From Azolla caroliniana (lineage: Eukaryota; Polypodiophyta): a DNA stretch of 64,000 nucleotides. How positions within the stretch are numbered: position 1 is the stretch's first letter; each line of letters opens with the position of its first letter. The notes under the pieces were generated by a model that worked only from the letters and a program-made list of their open reading frames with translations, was not told where the DNA came from and did no database searches. Shown piece by piece: positions 12,525-25,741 of the stretch. The translations under genes and the position numbers were made by a program. Location of the stretch: positions 17,298,001 to 17,362,000 of the forward strand of contig JBHGNT010000009.1 in the NCBI GenBank assembly GCA_043228905.1, given 5' to 3'.

Positions 12525-15500
12525 TCATCCAGGAAGCCATTCTAATTCAACTTGTACTTTTCCATTTCTCGAATCAGTCAACACATATTCATCAATGATG
12601 CGTTTGTTTCCCACAACATCTGCCAAGTTAATCTCCACATATCCTAACATCTCCTGCATTGAAGAAGTCTCTCAAATTATTCAAATTTTATATTGTTGCT
12701 GATTAATGCAAAGTAAAGTATTCAATTTTTAAACGTAACACTAGGTTAAAACAGATGGGGATTCAGAATTAGCCGAATATGTATTTTGAATTCTAAATGC
12801 AGCAGGGCAGAAAGATAGATATATTAATGTCTCTAAAAGACTGTCATGGCCTAGGAGACTTGACAAAATTTACAACGAATTTACATCAACACGTCAATGC
12901 TTGGTACCTTGTCATTGATACTACAATTCTTTCGTTCTGAGAACACTCATCATGAGTTATCCAAAATGGAAAGCTTGTCGGGACAATGACAATGTCATCT
13001 GATGATTGCTTTTATCGTATGATGATATTCACATCATGACTATGCACATCGAGGTAGTGATCCTGGTTGATCATGGCTATAGCTGTTATGAATCCTCATG
13101 CTGTGAATCCAAGTGAACTGGATATTTGCTTGTACTTCATCAGTGTCCCTAGTATTTGTGAGAAGGAAATCTAGTGAGGTTGCCGACCTTGGTTGATCAG
13201 TGCATGTGCAAACATCTCCCTTCAAGGGACCTTTATGTGTCTTCTTTATCTCTAGGAAGAAGAGAGCTTAAAATCTTTGATCATCATGCTTCACCCCTAC
13301 TCTTTCTAAACAGCCAATAATATCTTTCCTATGACATCATAATAGATTGCAATGACATACATAATGTTCAAAGTTTTCAATTTCTTAATAGCAAAGCTAG
13401 CAGGTAAAGGTCTTCTAAAGTTGATGTGTATATCAGCTGATCTGCACCCTCAGTAGATGAGATGATGACAGGTTACTTGAGAAGGATTACCAGGTTTACG
13501 AGAAGGAGCTATTGCGCTTTCCCAATGGAAACATTACCTCCTCGATATTGATTTTATTGTGCAAAATGATCAAAGCTTGCATCATTTTCCCACACAAGCA
13601 ACTTTGTCTAAAAAGCACATGCAACGGCCTAATTTATTGTCCATCTTTCATTTTCAAATTAGGCATGTCGATTGAAAAACGAAAGTTGCATTGTCACAAA
13701 AGCCACGCATGTCTGCAGTGACTATTGCCTACAATCACAATGTAAATGAAATGAAGAAATAAAACGATAAGGATGATGACTTGGCAAGGAATTGATCAAC
13801 TAGCTAACAGGCAGCATTATGAGCATTATAATCTAAGTGATAGGTTTCTTATAATGCATGAGAAACCACGTGGCCCAAAGCCAATGTTCAAACCTGCACA
13901 GGGATCACACAATGCGACAGTGAAAGCAGTTGGGATTATCCTTTATTAGCTAGCTGTGTGATCTGATGTTGAGAAACCATGTGGCCCAAAGCCTATGTTC
14001 AAACCTGCACAGGGATCACAATGCGACAGTGAAAGCAGTTGGGATTATCCATTATTAGCCAGCTGTGTGATCTGGTATTGAAATATACATGGCAAATTCA
14101 TAATTTGCCAAAGCGCTTATTGCAAGAAAAAGGCACCAGGATTGTTGCAGTGTTTGCTTAATCCCCCCGATAGAGGCATTGGAAAATATAGTTATCAACT
14201 TGATTTTTATATTGTGAGATCATGAGCAGGAAATGATGGTATATGAACTATCATATGTAGATTCAGTAAGCAGGCCCATTTTATTCTTGTCAGGAAGAAC
14301 AAAACGCTAAAACAAACAGCCAATATATTTATCTATAATATCTTTAAATATAATGGGATGTGCTTGACACAATTTTTTATTGGCCAGCTTTTCCACGTGA
14401 TGGTAAACATAAAAGCACATGGAAGATTTGTCAAAAAGTTTCCTACAGGCAAAAGGCACCAGGATTGTTGCAGCATTTGCAAATCCCAGATATAGACATG
14501 GGAAAATAAAGCTGTGAACTTGTTTTTCTTTATCTTCGGGGATCACAAACAGCGCATGATGGTATATGAACCATCATATGTAGATTCAGTAAGGAAGTCC
14601 ATTATATTTCTGTCAGGAAGAAGACAAATCTGAAACACATGATCCATATCATATCTACTTTAGTTAACAAACCCATTTTACTCCCATAAGGAAGAAGAAA
14701 GAGTTGAAAAACAGGGTGAAAAAAATTATATATAACATCTTTTAGTTTCATGGAATGTTTTGTCTATAGTCAAAGAAGAAGTTTTGGAAGGATTTATTTC
14801 AGAACATGGGTACTATCTTTTAAGATTTTCATCTTCTGTCCATTCATAGACTGGTGGACAGTCAAACGAAGCCAATTCAACTATTTGAGATTTTCATAGA
14901 CGCTATGTTTCAGAGCAGAAAACAAGTTGAGAACACTATTTTATCATTAGTTGAGTATGCATACACAAAACCAAGTCAAAAAGTAACTCCCTTTGAGATA
15001 CTGGGGGTAGGTCTGCAAGGACAAGAGTTTTGAAGCAAAGTAATGCCCAAGACACAGCTGAATCTTATAGGAAGGTTAAATTTGTCCTTGAAAGACAGAC
15101 GGTACAAAAGGATACAAGGATCAATACCATTGTGAATTTGTGTTTGTACTCATGGATTGTATACTCTTGTGCTTTGGAAAAGCAAGGTTAGAAAAATGAA
15201 AAGCAAGAATAGCTCATTTCCAAAACTGTGTCCATTTTTTGTGGAACATTTCAGATTCCAGAAATGATAAGTGATGAAATTCTTAGATTTTTTGTGGGTG
15301 ATGTACCTGAATTTTATATGATATGTAGTGCATTCCATAGAGGACTTTTGTGGACGATCTAACAGACGTTCACAATTTGAAGAACAACTCGGAGTTGAAG
15401 AATTGATGGAGTTCTTTTCCCAAATTGATTTTGCCACATAAAGAAAGAAAAATGACAGGGAAATTTCGTACTCATTATTTGTGGAGGTTAAAAGTTATTC

Positions 15501-18500
15501 AGCATGGATTCAAAGTGGATGGAAGACGCTAGATTAGCTGATTCACCTCCTCTCTTACAGCTTTATTTCAACCTCTTGTGATAACAATACTCGTGACTTA
15601 TCAGGCTTTTAATAAAGCCAACTTCTAGAGAATATACTTTGATTCTTAAAAGTTTCTCCATTTATTTGGTTTTTCCACAGAGAATCATTGCTATAGTGGT
15701 GACTTAACTTTAAGAATACCTTGTAAAGATCTTTAATGGTTTGTATCAAACAGTGTCCCTGTAGCACCAAACTGGTCAAAGATTGGACATTGGCCCAGTA
15801 GGCAGTCCACATTGTCATCCAGTGTTATTATCCAGAAACATATATATATTTCAGCTCAAATGGGCAAGATAATGTCACATGGCTAGTCTGAAACAGTCGA
15901 GGTCTAATGGTCCCTAGACCAAAGGAGCCACAGCAGGCAGGTGTAGGGTAGCAATTGGTTCTGAAGTGTGGTGCGGGTGAAGGTGTGTACATCCAATCAT
16001 GAAGTTGCAGCAGGCAGATGTAAAGTAGCTATTGGTTCTGATGTGTGCGTGTGAAGGTGTATGAAGTCGGTTTAGGTAAAGCTCTACATAAAACTACTTC
16101 AAAGATGAGTGGGCTAAGATTTGCTTTCTTTTTTATGGATGAGGCTCTTACTCAAGAAGCTTACTAGAATACTATGTATGAATGATTAGCAGTAATCAAG
16201 CCCAATGCGATCTAGAACCTAAGATCTCAGCCTTCTAAGCATAAGGTAATAGCTGTAGGGTGGAGTTACATAATCAAATACAAAGTTGATGGAACACTGG
16301 AGAAGATAGGACACATCTTGTGGCAAAGGGATATCGGCAAATGGCTTAGAGTGGATCTTGATGAGAACTTTTTCCCAAACAGCATCAATGAGCAGCATAT
16401 TCACCAGCTTCCCTGTAGCAACTGATCCACTGGGATAATTACATGGAAATCTGCAACATGGTCACATTATCCTCTAGAGAAGTTGAGTAAATTTTGGCTA
16501 CATTAACTTGTCACAGAGTTACGAACCCCTCCATTGACTGATACTCTTATTGGATGAGATAACCAAAGTTATTTCACTCAGAACTCTGTCGTCTATGCTC
16601 AAACCCAAACACCTTCAGATGAATACCATAATTTTCATGGGAGTATTCTGCAGCTTCAGTGACGAGGAACAAGGGGGGACAGATCTGAATGCGATTTTGT
16701 GTCCCAGAAAGATGAAACATCCCTGAGAATCAAAGGAGATATCTCCTGAAACTTTTCCCTGGGGCATTAAGAAATGTGTATCTCCTTCTTTGGAAGTTGG
16801 AATGCAGAATTGGGTGGTTAAGATTCAAATTTTGACATCCTTTCCATTACCGCCTTCCAGACCATTGTTTCCCTTGTTCCGAGCTATTTAGCTCCTATTC
16901 TTCATAAATCATTTCCAAAGTTCTAAATGAGAAATCCTGGGGCTTTAAATCTTCTAAGGTTGAGGCTTTAAATCCTCTAAGGTTGAGGATTTAAAATCAT
17001 ATAAATGTTTATATTTTACCATTTTCTGTATCGCATCCCCACCCTTTATTCCTCGCATTCCCAAATTTAGGTGAATCTAGCAACATCTTAACCAAATATG
17101 TCACACATAAGACTTCAGCTGCTCAGTTGCAACTATCTTCTATTGCTATCAGACCCACAAACATTTATAGTAACTGCCCCTATTTTGGGAAGTCTCAGCA
17201 AGAAACCAACACTAAGTTGGCCTATAAATAGATCACACTTCTCTACTCACTTCCTCTTCTAGATTTCAGCCATTTTATCTGCCTTCTGTATGTTAATTTA
17301 AGGAGCCCACCCAAGAGGCTTCTCACCCTGTCATAAGCTTCTCACAGCCTTGCACATTTCACTTTTCGTTTAGTACATGGTTCACTTCTGTTTAATAGAT
17401 GTAGATGGTATATAGCAGTTGACAACATTGTCTTCAAAACTCTTGAAATCACCAGTAAACATCTCCCCACTTGGAAGTTTTCAGTTATTTTACTAGTTCA
17501 GGTATTCTCTTTGATTTCAAACTGGCCAAATTGATGCATATTGTCTGTGATCCCATGTTTTGGGCCCCAACTCCCACCACCACCACACCCATACCCATAC
17601 CCATACCCACATACAGCCAAGTTCCTATCCACATACCCTCTACCTTTTCCCAAATGTATTTGAAAGTCCTGTTATTGGCATATGATTGGTGAAGAGGCTT
17701 CAATTTTACAAGCTTACTGATTTCAAATCAAACATAAACCTCAAAACATTATCCCTGAAGAACAGCAAAGTCAAATTCAATGAAAATAATAAGTTTATTA
17801 ACTACCTTCCAGTGAAATCCTATTCCCATGCTTTTGCTCATGACCTCTATTATGATTTTTTCAGTGAGTGGGGGTTCATCGCATGTGATTTCAAACCTCC
17901 CATCCGGCCATTTTGGGTCATGCATTTTCTTGAGAGGCTGCCAAATAAGACAAAGGTAAGAAAAATGTGAAATTTAAAGAGAACTAACACTGTAAGCTGA
18001 TCACCTTTGTTTTATATTCTTGGCCTCTGTAAACTATCTTGGCATACGGATTAGTATGATATTTTCCCTCCAGATCTTGTCCTTTATGTACAGTGATAAC
18101 TAATAAGCCTCCACCATGTTCAGCATCAACTTTCTCTTTTTCTTGCTCTTCCTCAATTAGATTCTCCTCCTCTTCTTTGAAAGGTCTATACAGAACCTCA
18201 ACACTGATTTGTCCACGTGACTTTTTATTTGAATCATCATTATCATCCATGTTCTTTCGCAAGTCGAGAGTCAGAGGTTTAGGTTCATCAGGCATCAGTG
18301 TAGCCAACGGTAATATTTGCATACCTAAAAAATCATGAGATGATACCTGTAGAACACCAAAAATACCAACTAAGAGACCTTCATTGCATTACTAACTTAA
18401 AAACTAAGAATAGGAGAGAATCCATACCTTTTCCCAGTCGTACACATGGAACTCCAAGACCTGAGAGCGTGGATCGTGAACTACAAGATTGAACGATTCA

Positions 18501-21500
18501 TTCCAATCTGGGTTTAAAGTATTCTTCTTAACTTGTGTCTTCTTTGAAGGAGTACCTCCACCAAGTGAAATCCTTACATATGGATCAGATTTTCCCATGA
18601 AATCTGCCCTCCTGAGGTTTCGCCCATTAAGTACTTTGACATGAAGCATTCCTACTGGTTTCTTGATCGCACTATACAGAAGGAAACGAGTAAAACAAAC
18701 AAGCAAACCGCATAAACTCTGTCAACTGCTACATGCCTCTTATCTTAAAACATGTAGGATTCTGGAGGAACCTAGATGTATGATTAAGAATCATATAAAA
18801 TTCTTACAGTGTGGAGTCATCTAAGATTGCAATCTCTAAAGTTTTGGGCCAAAGATAAAGGTTTGCTACTTCCTCCTTGATAAGATCCTACAAAGACATG
18901 TCCAATTTCGAATGATTTTAGCAACAAAAAAAACAATCATTCCCATAAAACCAACTCAGAGCGATAATCATTTTACGCACCTGCAGAAACCCATATAGCC
19001 CAGGAATTGCCATCACATCTCCTCCAAGCAGCTTCAAACCAAAGTCTATATGTGGCTGTCACAGACCAGTTAACAAACAATGCATAACTAAACCCCCAAT
19101 TAAAGTCAAGTGAAAGGGCATTTCGTTCATGAAGAATGATCTAATGAATATGAATCTCTGACCTTCTCCATCACAGAGAAAATCACTTTGGAAAAACATG
19201 GAAAGTTTGGAACCAGGGGCTTGAAGGTCAATCGAACGACGGAAAATACTTGCAAATCCACAAGCTGCCATAAAAGCACATACCATCAGATTAGAGTGTA
19301 CATTTCAGACAAACCTTTATAATTTTTCCAATTAGTACAAATACCAATAACAGGCTTCTTCATCTTATATAAACCTGAATTGTTGCTTTCAAACTGAATG
19401 CTTTCACAACCACAAGAATGTTTGGATTCCCAGCCCATTTTAAGGGTAGCTCAATCATCATTTCTGATTCTTGGGTGTCAAATGCTTTTACTCCTGCATG
19501 TTCAGAGAAGAAAACATGACGCCTAATTTTTATATGCCAACATAGTTAAAATTGAAATCAAGGAGTTTGTTGAAAGTCAGACTTAACCACCTTGTATCGT
19601 TGGTGGTAACGTGCCTAGTGTCAGGCATTCAAATTCAACAGAATCCATCTTAAATTTTTCGCAATATTCATTAATGATTGGTTTTGTTGTATCCCTGATT
19701 ATCTTGCAAATTGCCTAAAATATAGAATAGAATTACATTGATAAGAAAAAATATACATGGGAAAAATGGGCACCAACGATTCAAACATAGATCCACCTTG
19801 TCAAGGTATGGCCATAACTCACGTATAAACTTATTCATCCAGTCTACCTGCAGATAAAGAAGATCAAGTAACTCTGGTATTTCAAGTTACTCCAAACAAA
19901 CATATACTGAACAAGAATTACTCTGTCATAGTCTGGATTCTTAACCCACAATGGGATCTCTGGAAGGAGGTTTTGGAGTGTCTTCAAATCTAGTTCACCC
20001 AAAGGCCTTATAACAGGATCCTGATTCATTAACGCCAGGGTTAACAGAAATCAAACCATATAAAACGAAATGGATTTAAACATTACCAAATTTTCACGGT
20101 TTTTCCAGCACACATGCCCAACTTGAATATTTTATCATGCCCACTAGGAACACCAGTATAATATTTGGAAACTGGTGTGCAATAAATTATCCATTTAAAG
20201 GTCTTACAAACAAATCACTCTCCAATTTGTAATGCTAGCAGAAGGATCTAATACCAAGATGCCCTGACACTTAGAAAAGTATGCCAATCCAGCCCCAGCT
20301 TACAATTTTACATTAACATGATAATTTCCTAGAAAGATTTTGCCCATCTTTATGATATCCTCCTGATTATAAATGCATTCCTAATATTCTTTTACCTTTT
20401 ATGTACTCTATAATTTCCAACTTTTACATGCTGAAATCTTCAAATTAAGTCTTCAACCCAACAGAATAATCTCTAAGTGTGCTGATGAGTCATAAGGAAA
20501 TCTAACATCACAAAATAAAAGAATCTCTTATACGTCCCAAAGCATATAAAAATAAATAGTCAGATGTTTCATTGAAATGTAATCCTAAATAAAACATTTA
20601 ATTGAAAGTTTATAGCCAATAAATATTGTGCAGAATCCTGCATAGAAAAATCATGAATAGGCCTACTCTAACTTCATACTCAATAGGCAACATGGCCAGA
20701 TTGACACAACATATAGTCATTAAAGCATTATTCAAACTACAGAGCTAAGGTGCATATCTAAAATGATGCTATATACCATATATCCATGGTTTGACCTTGA
20801 TCATGAATGAGAACCAACTGTAAAGAAAGGTTGGAATAGAATAACCTTAAGGCTTAAGATCAAGAAATGTATATTCTCGATGCATTGAATCTATTCATGC
20901 ATTCAATCGTCTATATAAAGAATATCACAAACCAGTTCTATGGGAGGGCATAGTGTTCTCAAGAGCCTCGAAATCAACATGTAAGGATTCCGAATCTGAC
21001 AAGCAACTAGATTGAATGCTACACCCCACCCCTTAGGATCAGTGTGCGCATATTATAATCATAGATTGACACATGCGTGATATTCGTGATATTCTCCATG
21101 CGCAATATTCTCTATATTCGAGAATATGAAATGGCCCTAAGAATATTAAAAAACCATTCGTTTTGTAAAATAGATATAAAATATTTATTTATTTATTTAA
21201 ATAAATTTATTTTACCAAAAAAAGAACAATTATTCATTAATAAATTATAGTGTCAAGAGAGTTTATGAAACTTATTTTAATTAATCAATTTTTAAAAACC
21301 GAATATTTTTATATTTACTATACAAATATGATTAGTATAAACTTTGAATATATGATTAGTTTGAAGTACTATTTTTAATGTCAAAATAAAAATATCCATA
21401 AATTTTGAGGGAATAAAAAGTGAGAAATTAATGAGCTTTTATTTTATTTATTAAAAATAAAATAAATACTTATAATTTATAAGTTATACATTTATTATAA

Positions 21501-23973
21501 AAATTTAATAATGACAAATCCCCAAGTCTCTCTTTTATTATCCCTATTTATTGTTTAAGCTCCTTTTTTTTTATCCTAGAAAATTAAAAAAGACAATGTT
21601 TTTTTTGTTTTTTTTAAAGTTAAACGAATACTTGACCGCCCATTCGTATTCGTATTCGTTTGCATTCGAATGGGAAACCCGACGAATGCGAATATGTCAA
21701 TCTATGATTATAATATTGAAGATTATAAACTACAAACCCCATCAATTTCGAAAAAGAAGGAAAATACAAGCAGTCACATCCTGCAACTTGCATCTGATTG
21801 TTCGAATTCTTTTATGATTGAGAAGATTACTACTATATAACATGATACGTAACCAATCCAATTCTATCTTTGCATTATGGGTAGAACACGTTGAAGCGTA
21901 TGTAGATAATCTGCATTCTATTGAGAAGAAAGAGAGAAGCCTAGTATAAGTATCTTTAGTAGCAAATATGTTCTATAATATGATTGAACAGAAAACAGCT
22001 TGGGATTTTGTGACAAATTTCTTTGGAAGCATGATCAGTAAAAGACTAACAATAGTGTTAAGTCATGTGTTGATTGACATGACTTGATGATCATCGTGAT
22101 CAATGCAATTTATTCCTGTTCTTTCAAGATAGCATAAGAATTGAGCAGAACAAAGATTTTCCACATTGTAAAAAATACAAAGCATAGAAATACTAGACAA
22201 GTTGGTCCTCCTAATCCTAATGAATAAAACGTCAATATATAGTTTTGGTTGTCCTAGAGATGTATCTCAATGTTTTGGACAGCTTTTCTGCATGATTCTG
22301 ATGCCAGTTGGAACAAAAGATTCTAGAACATTATGCTTCATGGAGTAGGAAAGAACAAAAATTGATGCCAGCCTGAGTTGATTATCTTGGTTTGAAATGG
22401 TGCCTTTACTTGTGAAAACCAGAAAAATCATTTCATTGCTTTTGTAAGCAGAGAATCTCCTGTAATCGCATTGAATTACTATTCTTTTCAAGTCCAGGAA
22501 GCTCATTATAACATACCATTCTCTTCAAACTTCGAAGACAATAAAAAATATATATATTCTTTCAGTAAACTAGCATCAGAATCACGTAAGAAAACCAGTT
22601 CTCCTAATCCTAAAGAGTGAAACATAGATATACTGCTTTGGTTCAAGAGATGTGTCTCTATGCTTTGGATGGCTTTTCTATGTGATTCAAATGCTAGTGG
22701 AATAAAAACAACTCTGATACAAGGTGCTTCATGGACATGAAAAGAACAAAAATTGATGCCTGACTTTGATCATCTTGGTTTGAAATCATTTCATCGTTTT
22801 TGTGAACAGAGATGATTTTGTGATCACATTAGATTACTGTTCTTTCTGAGTCCAACAGGCTCATCATAACGTATCATTCCCTTGAAATTTCAAGGATGAT
22901 AATAAAATCTAACTATCGATCCATTTTTAAACCACGATCACAATTATGTGAGAAAGCTGATCCTCTCATAATCCTAGAAAACGAAGTGTAGATATACTAC
23001 TTTGTTCCTAGAGACTTGTCACTTTGTTTTGAATGGCTTTCCTTTATGATTCTGATGCTATTTTAACGAGAAAACTCCATAACAAGGTGTGCTTCACGGA
23101 CTTGAAATGAACAAGAATCAATGCCTTACGGATTTTATGTTCAGATGATGGCAAGTTAATGTGCCAATTCCTGTTTTTTTTCAAGTTCACCCAGAACCTT
23201 GATAGCGTAATGTTCTCTTTGAATTAATATCAAGTGTGCAAGATATAAAGATCTTCCTGAATAGTAAAGTGCCAACGCATAAAGATGGAACGCATTTCAG
23301 TTTATTCAAATAACCAAAATGATCAAGGGATGGAAAGTAATACGGTGGTTCCTGTTCTTTACCAAGTCCACCAAGCGCCTTTCATAGACAAGTTCATCAG
23401 AGCAAAAAAGAAAAGAGTTTCTTCCTGAATTCGTAAAGAGCCAAAGCGTAGAGATGTTTCTTCAGAACTATTTCTAATCTTTTTTGTGAAAATTCGAGAT
23501 GGTCATCAGGCGATGGCCACTTTCGCCTGTTATCTTCCACCAATAGACTTTCATATACAAGTTCATCAGACCTAAAAAGAAAGAGTGCATTCCAGGAAAG
23601 AGCCCAAGCATAGAGATGTTTCTTCGGAACTATTTGAAATCTTTTTAGAATACTCAAGATGATGATCGAGGCGATGGCCAGTTTTGTTTATTCTTTCCAA
23701 ATCCATGAAAGAGCCTTTCAAGCAATACTGGTGGAGAAAGGATAAACTTTACGAACATTTCATCCGAAATACGCAGGAAAATCAAGAAAACAGCAGGAAT
23801 ACAGAGAGACGAAGAAAGAACGCGGGAACGCGGGGAAAGAGAAAAGTAGAAGAAAGGTGCACCTTGACATCTGCAGGCTGCCAGTAGATGAAGAGGAAGT
23901 AGCCGATGATGAGGCCTAGGCAGAGGCCAAAGACGAAGCCGAAGGCACCGAAGAGAGAGCTGAAGAATCCCAT
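12525..23973 (-). CDS. SYT: Plant synaptotagmin (TM-SMP-C2A-C2B), 12 exons, 535 aa
   Basis: Membrane-anchored tether of the ER-plasma-membrane contact-site type: an N-terminal anchor, an SMP lipid-binding module and two C2 domains (established for plant SYTs). Exons on the minus strand: 23973-23863, 20020-19922, 19847-19797, 19714-19591, 19493-19375, 19264-19163, 19055-18981, 18887-18808, 18671-18428, 18346-18005, 17937-17806, 12653-12525. Every junction has GT/AG and phases agree; the CDS is 1608 nt. Start: ATG in CCTTCCATGG, giving the family N terminus MGFFSSLFGAFGF with a membrane segment at ~8-30. SMP spans ~56-250. C2A (~259-365) keeps Ca2+-ligand candidates D277, D283, D332 and D340. 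C2B (~414-515) has HTNPYA, lacking the usual ligand Asp, as I recall for SYT1-like proteins. An acidic linker lies at ~393-412. Length is close to the ~540 aa usual for the family. It appears intact. Confidence 0.93.
13860..14081. repeat. 111-bp tandem duplication in SYT intron 11
   Basis: The first unit starts GAGAAACCACGTGGCCCAAA at 13860, the second at 13971. They differ at about ten positions, including a 2-3 bp indel. Both lie in the 5.15-kb last intron of SYT. Confidence 0.85.
14125..14645. repeat. Diverged ~190-bp duplication in SYT intron 11, spaced by ~325 bp
   Basis: Both copies (about 14128-14315 and 14453-14645) begin AAAAGGCACCAGGATTGTTG and share GATGGTATATGAAC(T/C)ATCATA and AGATTCAGTAAG(C/G). 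Intervening sequence is partly unrelated. A shorter duplicated motif (GCAGCAGGCAGGTGTA / GCAGCAGGCAGATGTA) occurs at ~15930 and ~16008 in the same intron. The remainder of intron 11 (12654-17805) shows no gene; a CCCATA microsatellite lies at ~17586-17609. Confidence 0.65.
21060..21706 (+). mobile_element. hAT-like non-autonomous TIR element, copy 1 (in SYT intron 1)
   Basis: The terminal inverted repeat is CATAGATTGACA...TGTCAATCTATG. It is flanked by an exact 8-bp target duplication, ATTATAAT (21052-21059 and 21707-21714), the length made by hAT transposases. About 100 bp at each end matches the element at 25757-26436 in inverse orientation. The interior is very AT-rich with no coding capacity. 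It lies 1.4 kb inside SYT intron 1, away from splice sites, so probably tolerated. Confidence 0.85.
22200..23330. repeat. ~375-bp degenerate tandem repeat in SYT intron 1, three units
   Basis: The landmark (T)CCT(C)CTAATCCTA starts near 22206, 22600 and 22961, each followed after ~60 bp by a GAGATGTGTCTC-like block and a TGGCTTTTCT-like block, then GATTCTGATGC or a variant. Units are diverged and differ in length (394, 361). No coding potential. Confidence 0.7.
23390..23665. repeat. ~172-bp diverged direct repeat in SYT intron 1
   Basis: AAGTTCATCAGA(G/C)C(A/T)AAAAAGAAA at ~23390 and ~23562 is followed in each copy by TAGAGATGTTTCTTC(A/G)GAAC and a run ending ATCTTTTT. The repeat lies just downstream (in gene sense) of exon 1. 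Confidence 0.65.
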
Positions 23974-24044
23974 GGAAGGAGGAAAAGGAGGTGGAGGTGG
24001 AGGTGGAGATGGCGATGGCGATGGCGATGGCGATGGCGATGCAT
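23916..24044 (-). CDS. Upstream ORF overlapping the SYT start (42 codons)
   Basis: An ATG at 24044-24042, 71 bp upstream of the SYT ATG and in another frame, opens a 42-codon frame ending with TAG at 23918-23916, inside SYT exon 1. It begins Met followed by alternating His-Arg, then His-Leu, encoded by the CATCGC/CACCTC microsatellite. If the transcript starts upstream of 24044, scanning ribosomes would meet it first and it could lower SYT translation. Whether the leader includes it is not visible from sequence. Confidence 0.35.
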   Translation of the reverse strand: MHRHRHRHRHRHLHLHLHLLFLLPWDSSALSSVPSASSLASA

Positions 24045-24095
24045 GAAAAACGATGAGATAACAGACGCTCAAGCCAGGCTGAAAGGAATATGCTT

Positions 24096-24136
<41 letters not shown>

Positions 24137-24140
24137 AGTG
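23980..24140 (-). repeat. Microsatellites in the SYT 5' leader/promoter
   Basis: On the plus strand, GGTGGA repeats run into (GGCGAT)n at about 23993-24040, and a (GT)n tract of about 17 repeats lies at about 24101-24134. They sit immediately 5' of the SYT start codon and may be polymorphic in length. Confidence 0.8.
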
Positions 24141-25741
24141 TGACGCCCATAGAACAAAAGTAAAAACTCTTTTTGTACATTTTGTTCATCGCCTACCCAA
24201 AGAAGAAAAAAGAAAAGGCTTCAAGAATCCCATGCACAATATATATATATATGTTGTTTTGGCACAATTTCACCTTGTGGAATGGAAGCCTCTTTTTACA
24301 CAAAGATAATGATATATTCAGACCAATGCTTTGCAAAATACTTCCGCAAACTATTAGCGGTAGTCGTTATAATCGACATAAACACTAGAGTTTTTTAACT
24401 ACACAAATGAGGATGTGACCCATCGATGAGGATGGTAATTAATTACCACTTTAACAAAGTCATGATTATAACTTATAAGTAAACGTGGCGCACGATGTCC
24501 CTAAACAAATAGTCACGAGGAGAAGAAAGCGGATTTAAATATCTCGCTCAAAAAGTATACGCTTCCATCGTTTGAAACTATGTGTAGGCATAATGCTTTG
24601 GGAATCTTTGGGGCACCAACATTAAGTACTTCCTTTTCTAAATAGAAGAACTTCATTTTTCATGGTCGGAAAAGAAAAAAGAAAAGGTTGTTTGCTATGG
24701 TCTTCTTCCCGACTCAATACTTCTCATGCGACATGTTACGAATTGTTTACATCTATTGTACCCTACTTTACCTTGGAACCTTTGCACCCTTCACCATAAA
24801 TCCACAATGAGGTGGATGTTGGAATATTAACTTCTTCTAATTGATGCCAATGTCACAAGTTTTCCATCCGATGATCCCTTTACATTTCATATGTCTCCAA
24901 TTGCATTGATGGACACATTAATGCCGTATGCTTTGAATGTTTTCAATCTATCATTTAAAATATATCCATTGTGGATTTCTAACTCACTTTGAGGTTACCT
25001 ACAACTAATACAATGGGTTTTGCTAAAAAAACTTAGTGTGTGTCATAAGTATGTTGTCATCATTCCAAATGACACAACTTGCGAGAAACATCTTGGCCCA
25101 TTGAAGAAGTTTGTAAGATATTTTAGAATGACAATGCCATATATGCATGGAAGAAGATATACTCATTCTCTATTGTTAGAACTTAGAATAGTGTGCATAA
25201 ATTGCATATCCTCAAAGACACAACATGCCAAACCATTTTATACGCATGCTTTCATTGAACTTGTACTCCTTTGTTTAGGAAAGCTAAAGCTTAGGATTTT
25301 TGCATAATTTGTAGGATTGGTTAGGCGCTTGTCATTTTGTGTATCTCGTCGATAAATTTCATGACATTCGCAATAGGTCAGGATTTGCAATAGGCATTCA
25401 TAACAACATTGGTGAGGACTTGAGATGAATAGAATAGTGCGGTCATTTCCCCTGCAATAGGCATTCATAACAACATTGGTGAGGACTTGAGATGAATAGA
25501 ATAGTGCGGTCATTTCCCCCTCCCATTAGTTGAGCGAGGGGCGTGAAAGAGATGTCATGTGGGATATTGAATGCAGGTGATGTGTATGAAAGGATGGCTA
25601 GAGACACATGTGAAAGTGTAAGATTAATAAGTGAGATATTTTATGAAGGATAGGATAGTCTAGGCAAGGCCTACCTGAGAAAGGTATCGAGTTTGTGTAT
25701 ATTTTAACTAATGGAGTATTTTCTTTTTTGGAAAAAAGAAA
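24141..25741. other. Intergenic upstream of SYT, with a perfect 67-bp tandem duplication
   Basis: No gene is recognised. A 67-bp block starting GCAATAGGCATTCATAACAA is repeated head to tail at 25387-25453 and 25454-25518 with no or almost no differences, so the duplication is young. An (AT)n tract lies at ~24239-24252. The proximal part (24141-~25000) should contain the SYT promoter; I see no element I would assign with confidence. Confidence 0.6.

Noticed and set aside
24044-24072. N-terminal extension of SYT in frame upstream of 23973
   Set aside because: The frame is open but lacks an ATG; the family N terminus MGFFS with a good start context is at 23973.
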